In this document: positions 18,273 through 27,856 of the stretch, in pieces
How the letters are laid out: each line of letters starts with the position of its first letter
Position numbering within the stretch: position 1 is the stretch's first letter
NCBI RefSeq assembly: GCF_024699925.1
Contig: NZ_JAJOMX010000001.1
Span: 2,828,001-2,892,000, forward strand
Length of the DNA: 64,000 nucleotides
From: Mesorhizobium sp. J428
Lineage (GTDB): Bacteria > Pseudomonadota > Alphaproteobacteria > Rhizobiales > Rhizobiaceae
Reading direction: 5' to 3'
Position numbers and translations under genes: made by a program
Notes under the pieces: generated by a model
The model's database searches: none
What the model was told of the DNA's origin: nothing
What the model saw: only the letters and a program-made list of their open reading frames with translations

Positions 18273-18764
18273 ATGAATTTCTACGAGAATGTGGTGATCG
18301 ACTATCTGCGTGCAGATCGAACCCTGTTTATCAACACACAGTGCTGCATCCAGATCAATGATGCTTCGAACCCGGACGCGAGTGGTCCGCATTGGTATTC
18401 CGATGCGATCGGTGTCGACTTCGGAAGCAATTCAATCTTCTTATGCGAAATTTCTTATGGTGCTCAGCTAGCGGATCTAACTAAGCGGTTGCGCGCTTGG
18501 AACGAAAATTGGGATGGGGTCAAGGCAGCCCTCGTTCGAGATTGTAAGGTGCCCGTCTCCTGGCCCGTGCGTCCTTGGCTTTTCATACCTGAAGGGGCAA
18601 TTCCTGTTCTCCTCAAGCGATTGGATCAAATCGACAAGCAATCCGGATTGAGGTTTGCTCCCAAGGTAACGCCCTTGGAAATGGTCCAGCCATGGAAGTA
18701 TCGTTCTTGGAACCGCATCGGTGAGGCGGAGAAGCCCGATTTGCTACCACTTCATTTGCAATAA
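18273..18764 (+). CDS. hypothetical protein, low GC
   Basis: The product has 163 residues, acidic to neutral and soluble, with no signal peptide or membrane segment. It contains two Cys in a row near the N-terminus (NTQCCIQIN) and several Trp, including WNENWDG and WPVRPWLFIPEG. No family was recognised. It looks like a compact conserved domain rather than random sequence. The base composition is clearly more AT-rich than purH just upstream, which suggests transfer. It precedes a small HTH-like gene by 42 bases on the same strand, so the two may be co-transcribed. Confidence 0.6.
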   Translation: MNFYENVVIDYLRADRTLFINTQCCIQINDASNPDASGPHWYSDAIGVDFGSNSIFLCEISYGAQLADLTKRLRAWNENWDGVKAALVRDCKVPVSWPVRPWLFIPEGAIPVLLKRLDQIDKQSGLRFAPKVTPLEMVQPWKYRSWNRIGEAEKPDLLPLHLQ

Positions 18765-18806
18765 CCGTCAGAGAACTCCCTCAATTCGAATGAGATGGGA
18801 AGGTTC

Positions 18807-19109
18807 ATGCTTCTCACCCGCGACTTCAAGGAGACGCTGAAGGCCCGAGCCGATAGCGACCCGGCCCTTCGAGCGGCTCTTCTGTCCGACGCAGTCGAGC
18901 TTCTCCTGTCGGGAGAGGTGGACACGTGGAAGCTCGTTCTTCGCAACTATATCAATGCGACAGTGGGCTTCGAGGCCGTCGCGGCTGCGACCGGAAGACC
19001 CGCGAAGAGCCTGATGCAGATGTTCGGACCGAAGGGAAACCCGACGGCGAGCAGCCTGTTCGCAGTGATATCCCACCTTCAAACTGCGACCGGCGTGCAC
19101 CTGAAGTGA
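18807..19109 (+). CDS. small HigA-like helix-turn-helix protein without visible toxin partner
   Basis: The product has 100 residues from the ATG at 18807, preceded by GGGAAGGTTC. The layout resembles addiction-module antidote proteins: an N-terminal dimerising part (LTRDFKETLKARADSDPA), then a helix-turn-helix region (TVGFEAVAAATGRPAKSLMQ) and the SLFAVISHLQ end seen in that family. No RelE/HigB-like toxin gene lies next to it; the gene before it is an unrelated unknown. It may therefore be a solitary regulator, as in several rhizobial genomes. Confidence 0.65.
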   Translation: MLLTRDFKETLKARADSDPALRAALLSDAVELLLSGEVDTWKLVLRNYINATVGFEAVAAATGRPAKSLMQMFGPKGNPTASSLFAVISHLQTATGVHLK

Positions 19110-19136
19110 CCCCGGCGGCAGCGTGAACCGATCTCG

Positions 19137-20534
19137 TTACGCCGCCGCCAGCTTGTAATCCCTGCTCTTCACCCACGGCAGCAGCAGGAGCCCGATCACG
19201 AACAGCGCCACGATCGGGGTGACGCCGAGCCGCTGGGCGTCCTGGGTCGACAGGTTGAAGGCCTCCGAGGCGAACCAGGCGGTGGCGAAGGCGATGGCGA
19301 ACGGGGCGAGGAACGAGGTCGCCCGGCCCGAGAGAGCATAGAGCCCGAAGGCTTCCGTTACCTTGTCGCCCTCGACCTGGTCGACCAGCAGCGTGCGCGA
19401 GGCGGCCTGGATCGAGCCGCCGGCCGCGCCGATGAAGGCGCCGGCGATATAGAAGACGATGTCCGGAAGGCTCGACTGCGTGCCCTCCGGCGCGACCGTC
19501 ATGAACAGCACCTGTGTCGGAGTGGTCGAGATGACCGTCACGCAGCAGAGGATCAGGATCAGGATGGAAACGCTGATCACCGGCTTCGGGCCGAAGCGCT
19601 GGTCGGCGCGGCCGCCGATCCAGGCGCCCACCGCGCCGGTCAGGTTGGCGAGGATGCCGAAGATGCCGATCTTGATGATCGGCCAGCCGAGCACGCCCGC
19701 CGCATAGATGCCGCCGAACGAATAGAGTGCGTTGAGCGCGTCGCGGTAGAACATCGACGACAGCAGGAAGGAGAAGTAGCTGCGCTGCGAGGGCAGGGTG
19801 CGCAGCGTCTCCCACAGTTCCGCAAGGCCGCGCCGCACCGCGCCGGTCGCGGAGCCCCGCCGGCTGACGTCCGGCGTCCAGAGGAACATCGGCAGCACGA
19901 AGATCAGATACCACAGCGAGGTGAGCGGCCCCGAAGCCCGGTCGCCCTCATGCGTCGCCGGGTCGAGGCCGAACAGCGGCGACACGCCGAGCAGGGTCTT
20001 GCCCGTCTCGGGACTGGCCGACAGGAAGCCGAGCACGATCACCAGCGAGATCAGCCCGCCGACATAGCCGAGGCCCCAGGCGGAGCCGGAGAGGCGGCCG
20101 AGCTCGGAGCGCGGCACCAGCGTCGGCATCATCGCATTGTTGAACACGGCGGCATATTCCATGCCGACGAGCGCGATAACGATCGCGAGCACGGCAAAGC
20201 CGAGATTGCCCATGCCGGGCGTCGCATACCAGAGCATCCAGCAGCCGATGAAGCCGAGTATGGAGAACAGCAGGATCCACGGCTTGCGCGGGCCGCTGGC
20301 ATCGGCGATCGCGCCGAGGATGGGTGATGTCAGCGCAATGATCGCGCCGCCGATGCCGGCCGCATAGCCCCAGTATTCCTGGCCCTCGGCCGGGTTCGAT
20401 GCCACCTGCGCCGCGAAATAGGGCGCGAAGACGAAGGTGATGACAAGGGTATGGAAGGGTTGCTGCGCGAAGTCGAACAGCATCCAGCCCCAGATACCGC
20501 GCTTCGGGGCGCGTTGCACGACCTGTTCCGACAT
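19137..20534 (-). CDS. MFS transporter, UMF1/Atg22-like
   Basis: The product has 465 residues with about 12 hydrophobic segments. The N-terminus (GWMLFDFAQQPFHTLVITFVF) and the ASGPRKPWI loop after the second helix pair match the UMF1 subfamily, which is related to yeast vacuolar Atg22. Members are thought to export amino acids or similar solutes, but substrates of bacterial ones are unproven. It starts 17 bases after the stop of the glutamate dehydrogenase gene, so the two are probably one transcript and may be linked in amino-acid turnover. Confidence 0.85.
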   Translation of the reverse strand: MSEQVVQRAPKRGIWGWMLFDFAQQPFHTLVITFVFAPYFAAQVASNPAEGQEYWGYAAGIGGAIIALTSPILGAIADASGPRKPWILLFSILGFIGCWMLWYATPGMGNLGFAVLAIVIALVGMEYAAVFNNAMMPTLVPRSELGRLSGSAWGLGYVGGLISLVIVLGFLSASPETGKTLLGVSPLFGLDPATHEGDRASGPLTSLWYLIFVLPMFLWTPDVSRRGSATGAVRRGLAELWETLRTLPSQRSYFSFLLSSMFYRDALNALYSFGGIYAAGVLGWPIIKIGIFGILANLTGAVGAWIGGRADQRFGPKPVISVSILILILCCVTVISTTPTQVLFMTVAPEGTQSSLPDIVFYIAGAFIGAAGGSIQAASRTLLVDQVEGDKVTEAFGLYALSGRATSFLAPFAIAFATAWFASEAFNLSTQDAQRLGVTPIVALFVIGLLLLPWVKSRDYKLAAA

Positions 20535-20551
20535 CGTCCCATCCTCTCCGG

Positions 20552-23500
20552 TCAGACGCCGGCCAGATCGTTCATCAGTCCCGCCGCCACCGATAGGCGT
20601 GACAAGGTGATGTCGCCGCCTTCGGTGAGCGCCTGCAGCCTCTCCCGGGCGCGCCGGATGCGTTCCCCGCCGGCTTCCACCCAGGCCGCCACCGGACCGT
20701 CGGCCGACGCGTGGTTGCGCAGCGCCGCCACGGCCATGCCCCGCCGGGCGATGCCGATCATGTCATGCGCCCGCGAAAGGGCAAGGCCGTCGTAATAGTC
20801 GGTGGTGACGATCGACCGGGCCGCGTCCTCGATCCTGCCGATCCGGAACTGGGCGTTGAGCGACAGGATCGCCCGGGCGGCGGCGTCGGCGGGAACGCCG
20901 GCGATGCGGCCGACCAGCGCCATCTCCGGCACCAGCTCCGCGTCCGCAAGCGCAGCGAGCCGCTCGGCGAGCTTCGGCGGCGCGCCTGACTGCGACAGCG
21001 CCTCGACGCGGGCAATGTGCCGCGCCTTCATGTCGGGCGCCAGCCATTGCGTGAGCTTCGGCTCGATCGATCGGCGGGCGGCGGCGAGCGCGGCGATGCG
21101 CTCCGCGAGCGTCGCCGCTTCCGGATTGCGCACGAACCACGAGGTCTGGCCGTGCACCAGCCGGCCGACGCTCTGGTAGAGCTGCAACTGGACCTGTCCG
21201 TCGATCTTCGTGTCGAGCGCGTCGATCTCGGCATAGAGCGCCGGCAGGCCGAACCCGTCGCGCACCAGCACATAGGCCTCGACGATCTCCTGCGGCGCTC
21301 CGCCCGTGGCATCCTGCAGCCGGCTGACGAAGGTCGGCCCGCCGCGGTTGATCGCGTCGTTGGCGAGCTGTGTGGCGATGATCTCGCGGCGCAGCCTGTG
21401 GCTCGCGATCTCGGCGGCGTATTTCTTCTCCATCCGGTCGGGGAAGTAGGCGAGCAGGTCCCGCTCCAGGTAGGGATCGTCCGGCAGTGTGCTCGCCACG
21501 AGGTCGTCCAGCAGCACCATCTTGGCATAGGCGAGCAGCACGCCGAGCTCGGCCCGCGTCAGCGGCTCGCCGCGCGCCGCGCGTTCGGTAAGCGCCGCGT
21601 CGGAGGGCAGCATCTCGACCTTGCGGTCGAGCAGCCTGCGCGCCTCCAGCCCGGCCATGAAGCGCTGCTGGTGCGGGATGTCGGCCGTGCCGCGCAACTG
21701 GGCGAGCGAGATCGCCAGCGTCTGGTGATAGTTGTTGGCGAGCACGAGGCCGGCCACCTCCTCGGTCATGGAGGCGAGCAGCTTGTTGCGCGCGGGACGC
21801 GTGAGGCTGCCCTGGCGCATCGCGGTTGCGAAGGCGATCTTGATGTTCACCTCGACGTCGGACGAATTCACGCCGCCGGAATTGTCGATCGCATCCGAGT
21901 TGCAGCGCCCGCCGGCGAGCCCGTATTCGATGCGGCCGCGCTGGGTGACGCCGAGATTGGCGCCTTCGCCGATCACCTTGGCGCGCACTTCGGATCCGGT
22001 CACGCGGATCGCGTCGTTGGCGCGGTCGCCGACCTCCTGATTGCTCTCCGCGGTTGCCTTCACATAGGTGCCGATGCCGCCGAACCAGAGCAGGTCCGCC
22101 GGCGCCTTCAGGATCGCGTTGATGATCTCGGCTGGCGACGCGGTGGTCTTGCCGAGCCCGATCGCGTCGGCCGCTGCCTGGCTCAGCGTGACCGACTTCT
22201 GCGAGCGCGGGAAGATGCCGCCACCGGCGGACAGCTTGCCCTTGTCGTAGTCCTGCCACGACGAGCGCGGCAGCGCGAACAGCCGCTCGCGCTCGGCGAA
22301 GGAAGAAGCGGCGTCCGGGTCGGGATCGATGAAGATGTCGCGATGGTCGAAGGCCGCGATCAGCCGGGTCTGTCGCGACAGAAGCATGCCGTTGCCGAAC
22401 ACGTCGCCCGACATGTCGCCCACGCCGACGACGGTGAAGGGCTCGTTCTGGATGTCGCGGTTCATCTCGCGGAAATGCCGCTTCACCGCCTCCCAGGCGC
22501 CGCGCGCCGTGATGCCCATCTTCTTGTGGTCGTAGCCGGCCGAGCCGCCCGAGGCGAAGGCGTCGTCCAGCCAGAAGTCGTAGGCCTGGCTGATCGCATT
22601 GGCCGTGTCGGAAAACGTCGCGGTGCCCTTGTCGGCGGCGACGACGAAATAGGGGTCGTCGCCGTCGCGCCGCACGACGTCCTTCGGCGGCACGACGCCC
22701 GTCGAATCGAGGTTGTCGGTGATCGACAGAAGCGAGGAGACGAAGTTGACATAGGCCTTCGTTCCCGCGGCGAACACCGCGTCGCGGCTGCCGCCGGCCG
22801 GCAGCTGCTTGGGAAAGAAGCCGCCTTTCGCGCCGACCGGCACGATCACGGCGTTCTTCACCTGCTGCGCCTTGACGAGGCCGAGCACCTCTGTGCGGTA
22901 GTCCTGCGCCCGGTCCGACCACCTCAAGCCGCCGCGCGCCACCGGGCCGAAGCGCAGATGCACGCCCTCGACCTCCGCGCCGTAGACGAAGATCTCGCGC
23001 CACGGCTTCGGTTCCGGCAGGCCGCCGATATTCTTCGAATCGAGCTTGATCGCGAGCGAGACGCCGGGCCTCGCGGGTGCGAAATGATTGGTCCTGAGCG
23101 AGGATTCGATCAGGTTGAGATAGCGGCGGATGATCGTGTCGTCGTCGAGGTTTGGCACCTCGGCCAGCGCGTCGCGGATCGCGGACTTCAGATGCTTGCT
23201 CTCGACCTCCCAGTCGTCGGCACGCGCCGGGTCGAAGCGGGCGACGAAAAGCGAGTGGAGCGCGCGCGCGATCTGCGGATAGCGGTTCAGCACCCCGGCG
23301 ATGAATTCCTGGCTCTGCGGGATGCCGGCCTGCTGCAGGTAGCGGCCATAGGCGCGCAGGATGAGGATCGCGCGAGGATCGAGCCCGGCGGTCTGCGCCA
23401 GCGTGTTGAACCCGTCATTGTCCGCCTCGCCGTTCCACACGGACAGGAACACGCTTTCCAAAAGCGCTCCGCCGTCCTTCAGGTCGATCGGCCTGCCGAA

Positions 23501-25315
23501 GGCGTTCTCGATCTCCATGTCGTGCAGGAAGATCGTGTCGCCTTCGCCGTCGGCGATCTCGAACGTGCGCTCGCTGATGACGCGGAAGCCCATGTTCTCC
23601 AAGAGCGGCACGCGCCGCGACAGCGATACCGGCTCGCCGAAATGATGGATCTTCAACGCCGCCTGCTCAGGCGGCTGGTCGCCCTTACGGTAGTAGTCGA
23701 TCGCGATGGGGTTATCCCTGTCGACGCTGGCAGCCTGCTTTGCGTCGTGCAGCGCCTCCGCCGGATCGAAGCTGCCGCGATAGCTTTCCGGGAAACGCGA
23801 GGCGATGACAGCGAACTCGTCCTCGATCGAGAGCGTCTCCGCCGTTTCAGCGACCGCGTCCTCCCAGGTGCGCACGATGTCGCGCACGGCGGCTTCCAGG
23901 GTACCGGTCTCGACCTTCGGCGTCTTGCCGCCGGAGCGTCCGATGATGAAATGGACGCGCGCGAGATTGTTGTCCGGGAAGGCCGGATAGTAGGCCGAGA
24001 GGCGGCCTTCGAAGACCGTCTTGAGATAGGTGCCGATCCGCTCGCGCACCTGGCTGTCGTAGCGGTCGCGCGGCACGAACACGATCACCGAGACAAAGCG
24101 GTCGAACCGGTCGACGCGCGTCAGGACGCGCACGCGCGGCCGTTCGCCGAGCGCCAGGATGGTCGATGCATGCTTGCGCAAAAGCGGCACGTCGATCTGG
24201 AAGAGCTCGTCGCGCGGATAAGATTCCAGCACGTTGATCAGCGCCTTGCCGGAATGGTCCGTCGCCTCGAACCCCGACTTGGCGATCACCTGCTGCGCCT
24301 TTGAGCGCAGATAGGGGATGGTCATCACCGAGCGCGTATAGGCCGTGGATGTGAACAGGCCGACGATGCGCAGCTCGCCGATCAGCCGGCCCCTCGCATC
24401 GAAGGTCTTCACGCCGATATAGTCGAGATAGATGCGCCGGTGCACGATCGACTTGGTGTTGGCCTTGGTCACGATCAGCGGATCGGGGCCGTTCAGGAAG
24501 GCGCGGATCTCGGGCGTCGTCGTCACCGCCTCGGTGCCGCTGCGCAGCACCAGCGTGTTCGGATCCTCGAGAATGCCCAGGCCCGGCTGGTCGCTGCGTT
24601 CCAGCTTCCCGGTCTTCTCCCCGCCGCGATAGCTGTAGTCGCGCATGCCGAGGAAGGTGAAGTTGTCGTCCCGCAGCCATTCGAGGAAGGCGACGGCTTC
24701 GGCCACGGCATCCTTTCTCAGCGGCAGGTCGGCATAGCGGAAGTTCGAGATCGCCTGTTCAAGGCGGGCAAGCATCGGCTTCCAACTGCCGACCGCCGAG
24801 CGGACGCTGTCCAGCACGCGCTTCAACGCAGCTTCGAGCGCTTCCGCCCTGGCTTCGGACATCAGCGGCAGGTGGATATGGATCAGGCTGACCTTGTCGG
24901 TGCCGGCATCGCCGCGGCCCGGCCCAGCATCGGCGATCGAGCTGACACCGGATTTGCCGTGCGAGACATGCAGCACCGGATGCATCACCAGCAGCGGCTC
25001 CGCCCAGGCTTCGCCGATCTCGGCGATGACGGAATCGAACAGGAACGGCATGTTGTCGTTGACGAGCGTGACGGCGGTCACCTTGCGCCCCTGCCGCGCG
25101 ATGCCCGGATCGCGGTCGATGGCGATCACGCTGTCGCCCTTGCGGTGGCGCTTCAGGGCGGAATAGGCGAGCTGGACCGTCCTGCGGAAGGCGTCGTCGT
25201 CATAGGCTGCGACGTCTTCGCTCGGCGCGTGCGAAAGCAGATGTTCGGCCAGGCTCTCCGCATTGGCCTCCCGGGACGTCTCGCCTCTCGCGAGCGCTTT
25301 TTTCGCCGTCGGCAT
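20552..25315 (-). CDS. gdhB: NAD-specific glutamate dehydrogenase, large (about 180 kDa) type
   Basis: The product has 1587 residues, the size of the large bacterial NAD-GDH that deaminates glutamate to 2-oxoglutarate for catabolism. The N-terminal half (about 1-700) holds the ACT-like regulatory regions. The catalytic part starts near residue 780 with FGPVARGGLRWSDRAQDYRT and continues through KNAVIVPVGAKGGFF, then VVGVGDMSGDVFGNGML and GEGANLGVTQRGR. The C-terminal third is helical and regulatory. No frameshift or internal stop is seen over nearly 4.8 kb. A UMF1 carrier gene follows closely. Confidence 0.95.
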   Translation of the reverse strand: MPTAKKALARGETSREANAESLAEHLLSHAPSEDVAAYDDDAFRRTVQLAYSALKRHRKGDSVIAIDRDPGIARQGRKVTAVTLVNDNMPFLFDSVIAEIGEAWAEPLLVMHPVLHVSHGKSGVSSIADAGPGRGDAGTDKVSLIHIHLPLMSEARAEALEAALKRVLDSVRSAVGSWKPMLARLEQAISNFRYADLPLRKDAVAEAVAFLEWLRDDNFTFLGMRDYSYRGGEKTGKLERSDQPGLGILEDPNTLVLRSGTEAVTTTPEIRAFLNGPDPLIVTKANTKSIVHRRIYLDYIGVKTFDARGRLIGELRIVGLFTSTAYTRSVMTIPYLRSKAQQVIAKSGFEATDHSGKALINVLESYPRDELFQIDVPLLRKHASTILALGERPRVRVLTRVDRFDRFVSVIVFVPRDRYDSQVRERIGTYLKTVFEGRLSAYYPAFPDNNLARVHFIIGRSGGKTPKVETGTLEAAVRDIVRTWEDAVAETAETLSIEDEFAVIASRFPESYRGSFDPAEALHDAKQAASVDRDNPIAIDYYRKGDQPPEQAALKIHHFGEPVSLSRRVPLLENMGFRVISERTFEIADGEGDTIFLHDMEIENAFGRPIDLKDGGALLESVFLSVWNGEADNDGFNTLAQTAGLDPRAILILRAYGRYLQQAGIPQSQEFIAGVLNRYPQIARALHSLFVARFDPARADDWEVESKHLKSAIRDALAEVPNLDDDTIIRRYLNLIESSLRTNHFAPARPGVSLAIKLDSKNIGGLPEPKPWREIFVYGAEVEGVHLRFGPVARGGLRWSDRAQDYRTEVLGLVKAQQVKNAVIVPVGAKGGFFPKQLPAGGSRDAVFAAGTKAYVNFVSSLLSITDNLDSTGVVPPKDVVRRDGDDPYFVVAADKGTATFSDTANAISQAYDFWLDDAFASGGSAGYDHKKMGITARGAWEAVKRHFREMNRDIQNEPFTVVGVGDMSGDVFGNGMLLSRQTRLIAAFDHRDIFIDPDPDAASSFAERERLFALPRSSWQDYDKGKLSAGGGIFPRSQKSVTLSQAAADAIGLGKTTASPAEIINAILKAPADLLWFGGIGTYVKATAESNQEVGDRANDAIRVTGSEVRAKVIGEGANLGVTQRGRIEYGLAGGRCNSDAIDNSGGVNSSDVEVNIKIAFATAMRQGSLTRPARNKLLASMTEEVAGLVLANNYHQTLAISLAQLRGTADIPHQQRFMAGLEARRLLDRKVEMLPSDAALTERAARGEPLTRAELGVLLAYAKMVLLDDLVASTLPDDPYLERDLLAYFPDRMEKKYAAEIASHRLRREIIATQLANDAINRGGPTFVSRLQDATGGAPQEIVEAYVLVRDGFGLPALYAEIDALDTKIDGQVQLQLYQSVGRLVHGQTSWFVRNPEAATLAERIAALAAARRSIEPKLTQWLAPDMKARHIARVEALSQSGAPPKLAERLAALADAELVPEMALVGRIAGVPADAAARAILSLNAQFRIGRIEDAARSIVTTDYYDGLALSRAHDMIGIARRGMAVAALRNHASADGPVAAWVEAGGERIRRARERLQALTEGGDITLSRLSVAAGLMNDLAGV

Positions 25316-25424
25316 GCCGAATCCCCTCCCGTTTCCGCTTTTTGGACTATGCTAACAGAGAAAGATGCGTCGCGGCCGCTCAAATCGCGCGCAATCTGCG
25401 AAAAGCATGTGAATGGAGGATGAC

Positions 25425-25991
25425 GTGACGGGCGAAAGAGTTACCGCGCTGGACCTGAAGCAGGCCGAGCTGAGCGAGCCGACCAGGGCCTATTTCGCCA
25501 AGGCGAAGGAGAAGCTGGGCCTGATCCCGAACGTGCTCCTCGCCTACGCCTTCGACGAGAAGAAGCTGCGCGCCTTCACCGACATGTACAACGACCTCAT
25601 GCTCGGCGAGTCGGGCCTGAGCAAGCTGGAGCGCGAGATGATCGCGGTCGTCGTCTCGTCGGTGAACCACTGCTACTACTGCCTGACCGCGCACGGCGCG
25701 GCGGTGCGGCAGCTCTCGGGCGACCCGGCGCTCGGCGAGATGATGGTGATGAACTACCGCGCCGCCGACCTGACGCCGAAGCAGAAGGCCATGCTGGATT
25801 TCGCGGTCAAGCTGACCGAGACCCCGGCCAAGGTTGAGGAGGCGGACCGCGAAGCCCTTCGGACCGTGGGCTTCTCCGACCGCGACATCTGGGACATAGC
25901 CTCGACGATCGCCTTCTTCAACATGTCGAACCGCGTCGCGGCCGCAACGGATATGCGGCCGAACCAGGAATATCATGCGATGGCGAGGTAG
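25425..25991 (+). CDS. peroxidase-related protein, AhpD/CMD-like
   Basis: The product has 188 residues from a GTG at 25425, which has GGAGG 5 bases upstream; an ATG at 25413 would add four residues but itself overlaps this binding site. The active motif of AhpD-like carboxymuconolactone-decarboxylase-fold proteins is present: a Glu in LEREMIAVVVSS, then NHCYYCLTAHG with the CxxC pair and His. The long N- and C-terminal extensions, including MRPNQEYHAM, match the uncharacterised peroxidase-related family. It probably acts as a thiol-based peroxide reductase in the cytoplasm. Confidence 0.87.
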   Translation: MTGERVTALDLKQAELSEPTRAYFAKAKEKLGLIPNVLLAYAFDEKKLRAFTDMYNDLMLGESGLSKLEREMIAVVVSSVNHCYYCLTAHGAAVRQLSGDPALGEMMVMNYRAADLTPKQKAMLDFAVKLTETPAKVEEADREALRTVGFSDRDIWDIASTIAFFNMSNRVAAATDMRPNQEYHAMAR

Positions 25992-25995
25992 TTCG

Positions 25996-26913
25996 GTGGC
26001 TCGACGTCGTTCGGCTATCCTTGCGTGGACCTTACTCACAACAAGCCTCGCCGGCGCCCAAGAAGCCGGCCAGACAATAGCGCTTCCATATCAACCTGCG
26101 ATTGGCACCGACTATTCAGTCGTTATCGTCAGAACGAAGACCGTAACAAAGAACGAGATCTCCAATAGGATCGAGGCAAAAATAGTTGCCCGGCTCCAAA
26201 TCCAGGAAGAAACAACGGACGGCTACCTTGCAGAGTGGGAAACGAAGTCGATTGAGGTTGGTTCTGTGTCGATCGTCGAGCAACCTGACCTGTTCGTTGG
26301 GGTGCCAATTCAGGTGGAGCTGGCTGCAGACGGCACGCCAATTTCGATTCCCGGTTGGTCCGGTGTTCGCCAGCGTATCGCTACGACCCTGCGACAACGA
26401 CAGGCGACTGATGATGCGACGCTAAAGTTGGTGGAAGCGTTGATGCAGAATTGGTCCGAAGACATGGCAGCGAGCGCGCTACTGCCAGAACTGGCAATCG
26501 CGGCCTTGTGCCAAGGCACTGAACTCTCGCTCGGCCAGCCAATAAGTTCGACCTATGAGTTGCCGAACATGTTGGGCGGAATGCCCTTCGAGGCCAAGGG
26601 CACCTATTCGTTGGCGTCAATTGATGAGGCGGCCGACTTAGCTCATATCAGTTGGCGGCAGGACGTGGACGAAAGCCAATTCACCGACATAATCCGACAA
26701 TCCATGAACTCGATCAGACAACAGAAAGGCCTTGCTGACGACAATTCCGACTTCGCGGCCAAAAGGCGCGATGCCGCCGATTGCAAGGTCCGCATGAGTT
26801 CGGGCATGGTGGAGGAGATTCACCATGTTGCTGCAGTCGAGACGACCAGCGCCGAAACAACAGAGACGCGAACTGACGAGCGACGAGTAGAGATAAGCCT
26901 TTCGAATCCGTAA
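25996..26913 (+). CDS. exported hypothetical protein, low GC
   Basis: The product has about 305 residues from the GTG at 25996, with GCGAGG 7 bases before it; an ATG at 25975 inside the previous gene would add seven residues. A signal peptide (residues 1-22, ending SLAGAQEA) is followed by a beta-rich domain. DYSVVIVRTKT, a WETKSIEV segment and GTYSLASIDEAADLAHISW suggest a DUF-type lipoprotein-like fold that averages or compares strands; two Cys (ALCQGTE and ADCKV) could pair. No family was recognised. The DNA is more AT-rich than its surroundings, in line with transfer. Confidence 0.6.
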   Translation: MARRRSAILAWTLLTTSLAGAQEAGQTIALPYQPAIGTDYSVVIVRTKTVTKNEISNRIEAKIVARLQIQEETTDGYLAEWETKSIEVGSVSIVEQPDLFVGVPIQVELAADGTPISIPGWSGVRQRIATTLRQRQATDDATLKLVEALMQNWSEDMAASALLPELAIAALCQGTELSLGQPISSTYELPNMLGGMPFEAKGTYSLASIDEAADLAHISWRQDVDESQFTDIIRQSMNSIRQQKGLADDNSDFAAKRRDAADCKVRMSSGMVEEIHHVAAVETTSAETTETRTDERRVEISLSNP

Positions 26914-27049
26914 CCGCTCGTGACAGGTTCCATCGATAGCAGTCCGTCGAATTAGAAGTTACGTCCCCTGATAGAGAGAACTGCTCGCCAAAAGCTCGTA
27001 GTGGCTTGTCGCATAGGCAAAACGACGTCGACTGCGTGCTGGCCGGCCG

Positions 27050-27175
27050 GACCCTGCGATCGACTATTCGATCCTGTCGGCGAATAGCAATGCCGAAGCG
27101 GCGGAGATGGCCAAGGGCTGTCCGCATCTAGGCGACGGGGGCACGATCGAGATCGCGCCGATCATGGAAGTGTAG
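27050..27175 (+). pseudogene. 3' remnant of a YCII-domain protein gene
   Basis: A 41-residue reading frame ends in DYSILSANSNAEAAEMAKGC and PHLGDGGTIEIAPIMEV before a TAG stop. This matches the C-terminal end of YCII-related (YciI/DGPF) proteins, which normally run about 120 residues. Upstream no start codon or the rest of the domain can be followed, so only the tail remains. The 136 bases before it (26914-27049) hold nothing recognisable. Confidence 0.6.
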
Positions 27176-27177
27176 AT

Positions 27178-27792
27178 TCAGCCTCGCGTCGCGATCGCCG
27201 CCGCGGCGCCCGCCATCGTGCCGGCGCTGACGCGGTTAGCGATCCTGACAGCGCGGGGGCTCTTAAGCAGCTTGCGTGCCTGGGCGGCGGCGAACGCCCA
27301 GCCGAGATCGACTGCGACCAGCACGGCGAGCATGGTCAGCGTCAGCTCCGCCCAGCCGGTGACCGTCACCGTGGCGAGGTCGACGATCGTCGGCAACAGC
27401 GCTAGGTAGAACATCATGATCTTCGGATTGCCCAGCGTCACCGCCATCCCCGCGAAGAACATCCGCATCGGCGCGTCGGCCTTGGGGAGGTTTCCCTCGC
27501 CGACCTCGGCGGGGGCGGTCCACATCTTCCAGGCGAGCCACGCCAGGTAGGCGACGCCAGCCCATTTCAGGATCACGAAGGCAAGATGGAAGGTCTGCGC
27601 CACATAGGCGAGGCCGAACACGGCGAGCGACAGCCAGATCGCCTCGCCCACCCACATGGCGATCAGGAACGGCAGCACGCCCGACATGCCGCGCGTGATC
27701 ACGCGCGAGACGAGCGCGGCGATGGACGGCCCGGGCGAGCCGGACGCGACCAGAAGCGTGCCGGCGAAGATGAGCAGCGATGTGATATCCAT
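27178..27792 (-). CDS. LysE family translocator
   Basis: The product has 204 residues from the ATG at 27792, with GGAGGA 6 bases upstream. Six hydrophobic segments and the family signature SGSPGPSIAALVSRVITRG near the N-terminus are visible, as well as GNPKIMMFYLALLP in the middle. LysE/RhtB proteins export amino acids or related compounds across the inner membrane; the substrate here is unknown. The open frame upstream runs into the frameshifted EamA gene and would give a false fusion protein; the ribosome binding site supports the internal start. Confidence 0.88.
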   Translation of the reverse strand: MDITSLLIFAGTLLVASGSPGPSIAALVSRVITRGMSGVLPFLIAMWVGEAIWLSLAVFGLAYVAQTFHLAFVILKWAGVAYLAWLAWKMWTAPAEVGEGNLPKADAPMRMFFAGMAVTLGNPKIMMFYLALLPTIVDLATVTVTGWAELTLTMLAVLVAVDLGWAFAAAQARKLLKSPRAVRIANRVSAGTMAGAAAAIATRG

Positions 27793-27856
27793 GGCGATCC
27801 TCCGCCTGCCAGTATAGCGCAGCTCCGTGGACGCCGGAAGGCGGCGCTCTCGCGGA

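Noticed and set aside
21017..24304. A 1095-residue open frame antisense to the glutamate dehydrogenase gene
   Set aside because: It is a by-product of high-GC codon bias; its composition is Arg/Asp/Gly-rich with no domain, and the opposite strand encodes a clearly conserved enzyme.
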